DNA of 64,000 nucleotides from Anaeromicropila herbilytica. GTDB lineage: Bacteria; Bacillota; Clostridia; Lachnospirales; Lachnospiraceae. Under the pieces are notes generated by a model, which was not told the origin of the DNA, did no database searches, and saw only the letters and a list, made by a program, of their open reading frames with translations. The position numbers were made by a program, and so were the translations under genes. This document shows positions 16,511 to 23,962 of the stretch, piece by piece (the first letter of the stretch is position 1; every line of letters begins with the position of its first letter). The DNA is taken from contig NZ_AP024169.1 in assembly GCF_016591975.1 (NCBI RefSeq), forward strand, positions 4,069,001-4,133,000. The letters run 5' to 3'.

Positions 16511-17269
16511 CTATCGTATTCCAGTAATATCTTTAATAACTTCCCCCGCGATAATTAATCCAGCAACTGAAGGTACAAAAGAGGTACTTCCTGGAACTTG
16601 TCTTCGAACCGTACACTTTCTCTCTGTTCCTGGTGGACAGATACAATTATTCTTACAAGAATTCGAAGTATCTTCGATTGGAGTACGTGCTGGTTCTTTG
16701 GAATATACTACTTTAAGCTTCTTCACGCCCCTTGTCTTTAATTCCTTACGCATAACTTTTGCTAATGGGCATACTGATGTCTTGTAAATATCTGTAACTT
16801 CAAATCTTGTAGGATCTAATTTATTTCCTGCACCCATACAGCTAATAATTGGAATATTCTTTTCCTGTGCTCTCATCACTAGCTCGATTTTTGCAGAAAC
16901 TGTATCAATTGCATCCACTATATACGTATATTCTGAAAAATCATATTGATCTGCAACTTCTTTTGAATAAAAAGTCTGATGAGCATTTACTATCGCTTTT
17001 GGGTTAATCTCAAGAATTCTCTCTTTCATAACCTCAACTTTATATTTACCAATGGTCTTTCTTGTAGCAATAATCTGTCTATTAATATTGGTTAAACATA
17101 CTTTATCATCGTCGAAGATATCAATAGTACCAACTCCACTTCTTGCTAAAGCCTCAACTGTAAAGCCACCTACACCGCCTACACCAAATACTGCGACTCT
17201 TGCCTGTTCTAATTGATTCATTGCTTCTGTTCCAAATAATAGTTCTGTTCTTGAAAATTGATTTAACAT
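16511..17269 (-). CDS. tcdA: tRNA threonylcarbamoyladenosine dehydratase
   Basis: 252-residue E1-like enzyme that converts t6A37 of tRNAs to the cyclic form ct6A using ATP. The nucleotide-binding loop GVGGVGGFTVEALARSG starts at residue 29, DDDKVCLTNINRQ follows at the acidic end of strand 2, and the CKNNCICPPG...C cluster near the C-terminus fits the family's zinc-binding Cys residues. AGAGGATA precedes the ATG. A long palindrome begins about 20 bases upstream of its start codon. Confidence 0.92.
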   Translation of the reverse strand: MLNQFSRTELLFGTEAMNQLEQARVAVFGVGGVGGFTVEALARSGVGTIDIFDDDKVCLTNINRQIIATRKTIGKYKVEVMKERILEINPKAIVNAHQTFYSKEVADQYDFSEYTYIVDAIDTVSAKIELVMRAQEKNIPIISCMGAGNKLDPTRFEVTDIYKTSVCPLAKVMRKELKTRGVKKLKVVYSKEPARTPIEDTSNSCKNNCICPPGTERKCTVRRQVPGSTSFVPSVAGLIIAGEVIKDITGIR

Positions 17270-17286
17270 AATTTATCCTCTGATTT

Positions 17287-17574
17287 CTATATAATATTCT
17301 GATGTTAGGGTCCAATAGCTTTAATTTAGTGTACTGAGTGTATATCGCTGTATAATTATGAATTTTGGCTACCTTTCCCTCAGGCACCATATTTTTTACA
17401 AGCCTCAGAACTAGCGAAAATACTCACTCACGTTCCTATTTTCACTATGAGTCTTGACAAAATATAAACGATACCTTCGGCCGGACTACGCCAAAATTAA
17501 TAATTATACAACGATATACACATTGCAAGTTATAAAAGGCTAGCTATTTGACCCTAACATCATATTCTATATTG
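17287..17574. repeat. Long palindrome, third arm type, upstream of tcdA
   Basis: The ends GATGTTAGGGTC and GACCCTAACATC mirror each other, as do AATAGCT/AGCTATT and GTGTATATCG...AATTTTGGC against GCCAAAATT...CGATATACAC. The middle has an inner pair AGCGAAAATA/TATTTTCACT. Size (about 285 bp) and layout equal those of the dispersed palindromes at 18.7-50.7 kb, but the arms are unrelated. A fragment of its left arm recurs at 18625-18658. Confidence 0.75.
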
Positions 17575-17739
17575 TGCTACACTTAAGTTACTTAATTTTT
17601 TAAGAAATATTCTTGATTCTCTAAACATTATTGTATGCATTACAAGAGATCTAACTATAATATAAAAAAATATATATCATGCATTCTTCAAGACTATATT
17701 CTTATTATCGATTTTCTTTCTATCACTCCCCAATATCAC

Positions 17740-17808
17740 GGAATATGAAATGAATTTCGGAGAAATTTTATTTCATATTCCTAATGTCTCGCACGCTTCT
17801 CGCGAGAC
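17740..17808. repeat. Two adjacent strong hairpins upstream of the HD-domain gene
   Basis: GGAATATGAAATGAATTTC pairs with GAAATT...ATTTCATATTCC (17740-17781), and GTCTCGC pairs with GCGAGAC around an 8-9 base loop (17786-17808). They lie 40-110 bases upstream of the HD-gene promoter. They may act as a terminator pair or belong to another dispersed element; no long T-run is present. Confidence 0.5.
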
Positions 17809-17846
17809 TATTCATACTAACCTTATTGTTTTAGTATTGTTAAGGG

Positions 17847-17875
17847 TTGACAACTTCCTAACAGAGACTTATTAT
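17847..17875 (+). promoter_or_regulatory. Promoter of the HD-domain gene
   Basis: TTGACA (17847-17852) and TATTAT (17870-17875) are 17 bases apart, about 90 bases upstream of the chosen start codon. Confidence 0.65.
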
Positions 17876-17964
17876 AACATAAAAGGTTTTTTATGTGAAT
17901 GATTTTTTATAATCCAACCGTAAATACCATACGAATATACTATAATTATTTTGGAGGTGTACCG

Positions 17965-18531
17965 ATGAGTAATATTCCATCACTTGACGAAGCTTATGAA
18001 TTATTGCAACAGTATAACAAAGATGAATTTCATTTAAAACATGGTAAGATTGTATCTGGTGTTATGCGTTATTTTGCGAAAGAATATGCACCTGACGAAG
18101 AAGACTTTTGGGCTGTAGTAGGGCTCCTTCATGATCTAGACTTCGAATTATATCCAGAAGAACACTGCATCAAAGAGCAAGAACTTATGCGCGAACGAAA
18201 TATTGATGAGAGAATTATTCGTGGGGCTGCAAGCCATGGTTATGCTCTTACGGTAGATATAAGGCCAGAGCATATCATGGAAAAGATTCTATATGCCGTG
18301 GATGAATTAACTGGATTAATTGGAGCTGTTGCTATTATGCGCCCTTCTAAAAGTGTTGGCGACCTAGAATTAAAATCGGTGAAAAAGAAGTTTAAAGCCA
18401 CAAACTTTGCAGCTGGTTGTTCCAGAGAAGTTATTCAAAGAGGTGCCGATATGCTTGGTTGGGAGCTTGATGATCTAATTCTGCAGACCATCCTTGCCAT
18501 GAGAAGTCTGATTTCTGAGATGGAGATCTAG
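17965..18531 (+). CDS. HD-domain phosphohydrolase-like protein
   Basis: 188-residue cytoplasmic protein of the HD superfamily (metal-dependent phosphohydrolases). The start is set by GGAGGTG six bases before the ATG at 17965; an in-frame ATG 66 bases upstream lacks a ribosome site. Metal ligands are visible: His in HLKHGKIV near residue 25, the HD pair in GLLHDLDFELYPEEH near 55, and His in GAASHGYA near 90. Relatives are annotated only as hydrolases; substrate unknown. Expressed alone from its own promoter. Confidence 0.88.
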   Translation: MSNIPSLDEAYELLQQYNKDEFHLKHGKIVSGVMRYFAKEYAPDEEDFWAVVGLLHDLDFELYPEEHCIKEQELMRERNIDERIIRGAASHGYALTVDIRPEHIMEKILYAVDELTGLIGAVAIMRPSKSVGDLELKSVKKKFKATNFAAGCSREVIQRGADMLGWELDDLILQTILAMRSLISEMEI

Positions 18532-18624
18532 GTTTTATATAGATTACTATCATACCTCTTATAAATTTGATAACAAATTCTACAAATTACTCAATATGAT
18601 AATGTTGGAATCAAAAGCATTATT

Positions 18625-18658
18625 TTAGTTTACTGAGTGTATATCTCTATATAATGAT
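18625..18658 (+). repeat. Fragment of the 17.3-kb palindrome arm
   Basis: TTTACTGAGTGTATATC and the following TATATAATGATG match the left arm at 17324-17360 almost exactly. The fragment abuts the outer end of the 18.7-kb palindrome, as if one element had inserted in, or replaced part of, another. Confidence 0.65.
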
Positions 18659-18945
18659 GTTGCCCGACAAATGACCTGTTTCAGAATTTAACCTGGCAAT
18701 TTACACAAAACGGAAAAAGCGATTGCGCCTTTGAATATGTATTAGAAGATCTTGTTCTGGGATTATTTCGTGTTATATGCTAGGACAGATCTGTTTGAGC
18801 GCAGCGAGTTATCTGTCCTAGCATATGTTTTACACAAAATAATTCCAGAACTAGAACTTCTTATACATACTCAATGAAGCATGAGTGTTTCTGTTTTGTG
18901 CAAATTGCCTAGACTACTTCCCAAACAGGTCATTTGTCGGGCAAC
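18659..18945 (+). repeat. Dispersed palindrome, copy A (287 bp)
   Basis: A perfect 23-bp outer inverted repeat (from GTTGCCCGACAAATGACC) brackets an imperfect hairpin. Inside are the helix GGCAATTT...ACACAAAACGG against CTGTTTTGTGCAAATTGCC, the asymmetric pair TGCGCCTTTGA / TCAATGAAGCA, TAGAAGATCTTGTTCT / AGAACTAGAACTTCTTA, and the centre GCTAGGACAGAT / ATCTGTCCTAGC around a loop with CTGTTTGAGCGCAGCGAGTT. It lies between convergent genes. No coding potential. Confidence 0.9.
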
Positions 18946-19020
18946 TCATTTATATTAAAAGCTATTTTCTTTTCATAAAACTTTTCGTTATGTATTTTTA
19001 ACTTAGTTTATAATGTAGTT

Positions 19021-19425
19021 CTATACATACAAAGATCTCAACACTCTTTTTTCACCCTCCGTCAGATACACAGTTGGTGAATTATCATCACAAGTGTTAC
19101 GATTCTCCACAATAAGCACTGTCGTTTCTTTTTCTAAAGTATGTGTATGCCATACTCCTTTTTTGATATTATATAATTTTAGAGGTTCCATGGCGATACT
19201 CTTAATCTCTTTAATCCCCTCTCCATCACCACCAGAAAATAAAGTACAATTTCCTTCCAGAAGAACAAAGATTTCATCCGTTAGGGTATGCTTTTGCATA
19301 CTCGCTAAGTTATCAATCTCCAATTCTTCGCAATATCTTAGGATTGCTACTCTCCAGGTTTCATAATCAATTACGGGTTTATATCCCTCTTCTTTGTATT
19401 CGCTTACTGTAATATCATTTTCCAT
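19021..19425 (-). CDS. Small cupin-like protein
   Basis: 134-residue single-domain cytoplasmic protein. The central part, KHTLTDEIFVLLEGNCTLFSGG followed about 30 residues later by GVWHTHTLEKETTVLIVEN, has the two-motif layout of a cupin beta-barrel, with Glu and His at the usual metal positions. Function unknown; relatives include sugar epimerase-like and stress-related cupins. The start has AGGAATAGG upstream. Flanked by palindrome copies on both sides, and divergent from the sensor-GGDEF gene. Confidence 0.8.
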   Translation of the reverse strand: MENDITVSEYKEEGYKPVIDYETWRVAILRYCEELEIDNLASMQKHTLTDEIFVLLEGNCTLFSGGDGEGIKEIKSIAMEPLKLYNIKKGVWHTHTLEKETTVLIVENRNTCDDNSPTVYLTEGEKRVLRSLYV

Positions 19426-19630
19426 GTCTTGTTACCTATTCCTTTCCAATTTTCACTTATCTTTTCTCAAGTTGTTATTTTTTTGTTTTTTTCTTTTTAA
19501 TATTTTTTGTTTTCTAATTCTTTTCTTATTATTAATGGCTCTTTATTTATCTACTTTAATTATAAAGGTAAAAAAACAATAAGTTCACATGTTATTTTTT
19601 TAAATGGTGTTGTTTTTTTATATTATGGTT

Positions 19631-19980
19631 TGCCCCACAAATGACCTGTTTTAAAATCTAGCCTAGTTATTTGCACAAAACAGAAAAAGCGAATGCGCCT
19701 TTAAATATGTATTAGAAGATCTTGTTCTCGGATCATTTCGTGTTATATGATAGGATAGATCTGTTTGAGCAAAGCGAGTTATTTGTCCTATCATATGTTT
19801 TACACAAAAGCTCCCCTCTATCGCCTATGGCGATGTAACAATCAAGGGGTGTGAAAATTTTCTTTTTTCACACTATGATCTGAGAACTAGACCTTCTTAT
19901 TACATATTCAATGAAGCATGAGTTTTTCTGTTTTGTGCAAATAACCTAGACTGCCTCCAAAACAGGTCATTTGTGGGACA
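19631..19980 (+). repeat. Dispersed palindrome, copy B, with a nested hairpin
   Basis: Outer repeat TGCCCCACAAATGACC pairs with GGTCATTTGTGGGACA: relative to copy A the CG/GC pair is flipped on both arms. The centre reads GATAGGATAGAT / ATTTGTCCTATC, again changed on both sides, with the core CTGTTTGAGCAAAGCGAGTT. The right arm is interrupted at 19809-19875 by a separate hairpin. It sits between divergent genes, about 180 bases upstream of the sensor-GGDEF start. Confidence 0.9.
19809..19875 (+). repeat. Nested small hairpin repeat (second copy at 53.2 kb)
   Basis: GCTCCCCTCTATCGCC, TAT, GGCGATG, then ATCAAGGGGTGTGAAA, followed by TTTTTTCACACTA. The same layout recurs at 53176-53229 with matched changes on both sides of both helices. 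It is inserted in the arm of palindrome copy B, splitting ACACAAAA from TGATCTGAG. Confidence 0.7.
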
Positions 19981-20158
19981 TGCATATCTGTTTACATCTT
20001 TATCTATTTTGTATAGTTAATTTCATTTAATTATTCATGTTTTATTATAAAGTTCTAAAAAATAATGATTTTATGTCATACTTGTCCAGGAAATATGATA
20101 CAATAGTAATATCGATTTACTTTATGTACTATTATCATATCAAAGGAGAGAGGTCACA

Positions 20159-22015
20159 TTGAGCAGGCAGAAAAAAGTAGCATTATTTATATCTCACGCA
20201 TTTGGAGATTATCAAAGGGAATTATGTAATGGAATTGTAAATAAAGCCTCCTCGTACGGTTTCAATGTCGATATCTTTTCATCAAACGATGGGGAATCAT
20301 TTGATGACTTAGGTCTTGGAGAAGATGGAATATTAGACATACCAAAATATCAAGAATACCGTGGAATCATAATTGCTTCTGGTACTTATGTAGATCAAGA
20401 ATTACGCGAGAATATCCTTAAGACCATTGAAGCTAATTGTAAATGTCCTATTATCAATGTTGATCAAGGAGAAACTAGATTACTTAGTGTCGAGATAGAT
20501 AATCATGAGCCCATGAAAGAACTAGTGAATCATATGATTCGAGTACATAAATACGAACGTATTTGCTTTATTGCCAACAAAAATGAGGAGATCTATTCGA
20601 ATCAGAGAATTATTTCCTATAAAGAGGCTTTAGCAGAAAACCAAATAGCATGTGAAGATAAGAATATAGCTTGGGTCCTAGATTCTCAGACTTCTGTGTT
20701 ACAAGCTGTAGAATATTTTATACAGAATGACAGCAAGCTTCCTGATGCGATTGTATGTTATAACGATACGATTGCTTTAAATGTCGCAAGAGTTCTTAAG
20801 GAAAAAGGCTATCATATCCCAACCGATATTGCAATTTCAGGTTATGATAACCTTGAGATAGCTGCAAACAATATCCCTCCAATGACAAGTGTTGAATTTC
20901 CTGTCTATGAAATGGGTATGATTGCAATGGATAAGATTATTCACTCTATCTCAGGGGTGGAAAAAGAACGAACTACCGTCATTCCAACACATCCTATCAT
21001 TCGTGGCTCCTGTGGCTGTGTGAATGATAATTGCAATGTGGACTCGAATTATAATCTGAAATTAATCCATCGAATTGCCAAACGTGAAAAAAGTAGTATT
21101 TTTGATATGAATATGGCTGGCTCTTTAATTAATATAACAGATATTGATGAAGGAATGGATGTATTAGAACAATTTATCACTAGCATTGAGAATCTAGAGG
21201 GTCTATATATCTGTTTATATCATAACTGGAATTCCATCTCGAACAAGATTAGAGAGATCACGAATTATGAAGAAGAAATGGATGAACATGATGGAAATGA
21301 TTCCATGACTACATTAAAGTTTGGTATTAAGAATAAAAAAAGAATACCAGAATATAGTTTTAATTCTAAGATGCTCTTACCAGAATATCTTTATTCCAAT
21401 AGTTCAAGTGCTTATTTTTATATGCCTCTTTATTTTAAAGATAGAAAATTTGGTTACCTTGCTCTATCCTACTTGAATAATCTACTTTCTTATGATTTTA
21501 GCTTTATGTCTTGGTTACGTAACATTAACAATATGCTACAAAGAATCTGTAATAATATTGAACTGAATACCTTAGTGAATCGCTTAGAAGAACTGTATTT
21601 AAAAGATGAAGTAACGAATCTATATAATCAGAGAGGATTTGAGAAACAGATTGACAGTCTTATGAGATCCGAAGAATTACATAACACTAGCATTATGGTT
21701 GCAACATTTACACTGAAAGATTTCAAGAAGATTCTTGAGAATCATGGTTATTCCGAAGCTGAATTCTCAATCAAAGTATTAGCAAGTGCCTTATCTCGTT
21801 CTATATCAGAAGATGCCTACTGTGCAAGAACAAGTATGGAGGAATGTCGCGTCATCGCTATTAACTATGACGAGCATAAAGCCGCTCTTTTCATTGATAC
21901 AATCAATAAATATCTTGCTAACTATAATGCTTTATATCCAAAGGACTATGTCATTCAGGTAACTAGCAACTTTAACATTACATATCCTGATCACCTGGAT
22001 ATCTATCTGAGCTAG
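20159..22015 (+). CDS. LacI-type ligand sensor with degenerate GGDEF domain
   Basis: 618-residue protein. Residues 5-290 form a periplasmic-binding-protein-like fold of the LacI/GalR kind (KKVALFISHAFGDYQREL at the start, DIAISGYDNLEIA near 225) but there is no N-terminal DNA-binding helix-turn-helix and no signal peptide, so it senses a sugar-like ligand in the cytoplasm. After a middle region of about 180 residues the last 150 resemble a diguanylate cyclase (DEVTNLYNQRGFEKQI), but the catalytic GGDEF position reads SMEEC, so cyclase activity is unlikely. Start is TTG with AAGGAGAGAGG before it. It lies next to the glycan locus and may act as a ligand or c-di-GMP-responsive partner; that is inference. 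Confidence 0.85.
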   Translation: MSRQKKVALFISHAFGDYQRELCNGIVNKASSYGFNVDIFSSNDGESFDDLGLGEDGILDIPKYQEYRGIIIASGTYVDQELRENILKTIEANCKCPIINVDQGETRLLSVEIDNHEPMKELVNHMIRVHKYERICFIANKNEEIYSNQRIISYKEALAENQIACEDKNIAWVLDSQTSVLQAVEYFIQNDSKLPDAIVCYNDTIALNVARVLKEKGYHIPTDIAISGYDNLEIAANNIPPMTSVEFPVYEMGMIAMDKIIHSISGVEKERTTVIPTHPIIRGSCGCVNDNCNVDSNYNLKLIHRIAKREKSSIFDMNMAGSLINITDIDEGMDVLEQFITSIENLEGLYICLYHNWNSISNKIREITNYEEEMDEHDGNDSMTTLKFGIKNKKRIPEYSFNSKMLLPEYLYSNSSSAYFYMPLYFKDRKFGYLALSYLNNLLSYDFSFMSWLRNINNMLQRICNNIELNTLVNRLEELYLKDEVTNLYNQRGFEKQIDSLMRSEELHNTSIMVATFTLKDFKKILENHGYSEAEFSIKVLASALSRSISEDAYCARTSMEECRVIAINYDEHKAALFIDTINKYLANYNALYPKDYVIQVTSNFNITYPDHLDIYLS

Positions 22016-22126
22016 CGAACTCCTTAGTCAGGATAATCTCTAGAACCTGTTATAGCACTTAACAGAGGATATTCCTAAATTAAAACTATTCCTAAGCTTA
22101 TGATGCTGCTTTACTAAATGTCATGA

Positions 22127-22412
22127 GTTACCTAACAAATGACCTGTTTCAAAATATAGCCTGGCAATTTGTACAAAACAGAAAAAGCGATTGCGCCTTT
22201 GAGTATGTATTAGAAGTTCTTGTTCTCGGATCATTTCGTGTTATATGCTAGGACAGATCTGTCTGAGCGAAGTGAGTTATCTGTCCTAGCATATGTTTTA
22301 CACAAAATGCTCTGAGAACTAGAACTTCTTATACATACTCAATGAAGCATGAGTTTTTCTGTTTTGTGAAAATTGCCTAGACTACATCCCGAACAGGTCA
22401 TATATTGGTCAC
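22127..22412 (+). repeat. Dispersed palindrome, copy C
   Basis: ACAAATGACCTGTTT at the left and GAACAGGTCATATATTGG at the right give a less perfect outer repeat than copy A. Internal helices GGCAATTTGTACAAAACAG / CTGTTTTGTGAAAATTGCC and GCTAGGACAGAT / ATCTGTCCTAGC are kept, with the core CTGTCTGAGCGAAGTGAGTT. It lies between the convergent sensor-GGDEF and YesN-type genes and may terminate both. 22016-22126 otherwise holds a weak hairpin CTGTTA/TAACAG and nothing else I can identify. Confidence 0.9.
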
Positions 22413-22439
22413 CTCTTGATTTTGCACCAATGAAAGCAT

Positions 22440-23948
22440 TTAGTTCGATAAACTTTTTCCAATCAAGGTATTCTTTCTATATTCGGTTGGTGACACACCG
22501 CAGATACTTTTGAAGATCTTCATAAAGTGTTTATCATTTTCATAACCGATATTCATGCCAATCTCCGAGATTCGCATCTCTGTAGTTTCTAGTAGTTTCT
22601 TTGCTTCTGCAATACGGATATTTTTTAGGTAATTCACAAAATTACATCCTGTATATTGCTTAAATGCATAAGAAAATAACGAATAATTCATGGATATGTA
22701 ATTGGATACCACTGCCATGTTTAAGTCACTATTAAAATTCGAATTGATGTAAAGCACAGCTTGCTGAATCTTTAATTTATTATGGTAATCGTCAAATTCC
22801 ACAATAAGTCTTTTATTCAGATTCACAAACCACTCTTTCATTCCTTCGCAGAATTCCTTCGCTGATGCAAAGGTATAGATTCCTTTATAAGTAATGGATT
22901 CCTTTTCACTTAGTTCAATTGCCTTCTTATAGGTACTAATTACTTTGTCAATTAGCATATTCATATTTTCATAAAAAGAATCTGGACATACCTCATCTGT
23001 TTGTAATTTATAATGAATATGATCCATCATTTTTAATACTTCGTCTATTTTCGATGTTCCAAGCATCTGAACGATTTGATCGATTATCTTTTCATCCAAT
23101 TTATTATTTGCATTGTTATCTTTCCTATCTAGAGTATCATCTTCTAGGGTAAACTTATTATTCAGATTCAAAGATTGGTAAGATACCTGATGTTCCTCAT
23201 TAATAAACGCCATCTTTCTAGCATATAGAGCTTCAAGATAGGCTTCTTTCAATTCCCCAAGCCCCTTGTGGCTACTGCTTACTCCTACATAGTAATTGCA
23301 TAGTTCCTCATTTAGAAGTTCACGCATTTTCTTATTTTCCACGATAAAGATTCCCTGTTTATCCACATCTTTAAGATAGGTAATCCCATCAATATCTCCA
23401 AAGCTATCTTTATCATAATTGGTACAGCATACCTGATAATCCCCTTCAAAGAACAAGTTATTAAAATGTTTCAGAATAATCTCTGTCTCTGTACTAGTGA
23501 TTTCTTTATTTAACATTAAATATTTTAACTGCTGATATCCAATATTCAAGATTCTATGCGTTCTCTCTTTGCCCTCTTGTATTTCCTGTTCTAATTTCAA
23601 CAATATATTGTTAATTTGCGTTCTCTCCACAGGTTTCAGAATATACTCCTTTACCCCATATCGAAGTAGTTCTACTGCATAAGAGAAATCATCATAACCA
23701 CTCACTACAACTGTTAAGGGTACATGGTTAAACTTTTGCATTTCCTTAACTAAAGTAATTCCATCCATTTTAGGCATTCGAATATCTGTAATCATAACAT
23801 CAACGTTCTGATTCTCAATAATTTCTAAAGCCTCTTGTCCGTTTTTGCATTCAATCACATTGTTGATTGGTACTTCTGACCGCAGTGCTATTGTCTTAAT
23901 TCCTTGTCGAATCATCTTCTCATCTTCAACAATTAATAGTGTGTTCAT
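22440..23948 (-). CDS. YesN-type response regulator (REC + AraC)
   Basis: 502-residue transcription regulator. The receiver domain (1-120) has LIVEDE, the phospho-acceptor Asp in VMITDIRMPKMDG, Thr/Ser and KPVERTQ. The last 100 residues are an AraC/XylS double helix-turn-helix ending in MNIGYENDKHFMKIFKSICG, SPTEYRKN. It forms a two-component pair with the histidine kinase 14 bases upstream and probably activates the Lpl-type importer and glycan genes of this locus. AAGGAG upstream of ATG. Confidence 0.93.
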   Translation of the reverse strand: MNTLLIVEDEKMIRQGIKTIALRSEVPINNVIECKNGQEALEIIENQNVDVMITDIRMPKMDGITLVKEMQKFNHVPLTVVVSGYDDFSYAVELLRYGVKEYILKPVERTQINNILLKLEQEIQEGKERTHRILNIGYQQLKYLMLNKEITSTETEIILKHFNNLFFEGDYQVCCTNYDKDSFGDIDGITYLKDVDKQGIFIVENKKMRELLNEELCNYYVGVSSSHKGLGELKEAYLEALYARKMAFINEEHQVSYQSLNLNNKFTLEDDTLDRKDNNANNKLDEKIIDQIVQMLGTSKIDEVLKMMDHIHYKLQTDEVCPDSFYENMNMLIDKVISTYKKAIELSEKESITYKGIYTFASAKEFCEGMKEWFVNLNKRLIVEFDDYHNKLKIQQAVLYINSNFNSDLNMAVVSNYISMNYSLFSYAFKQYTGCNFVNYLKNIRIAEAKKLLETTEMRISEIGMNIGYENDKHFMKIFKSICGVSPTEYRKNTLIGKSLSN

Positions 23949-23962
23949 CTTTCCCCAACTCC

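Noticed and set aside
17154..17390. 78-codon minus-strand frame overlapping the start of tcdA
   Set aside because: It is a shifted reading of the tcdA N-terminus plus part of the palindrome.
17270..17400. tRNA gene near tcdA or the palindromes
   Set aside because: No cloverleaf or T-loop motif was found; the helices belong to the long palindrome.
20159..22015. Active diguanylate cyclase
   Set aside because: The GGDEF signature is replaced by SMEEC.
18659..22412. CRISPR array in the region with three close repeats
   Set aside because: The repeats are long palindromes separated by genes, not short direct repeats with regular spacers, and there are no cas genes.
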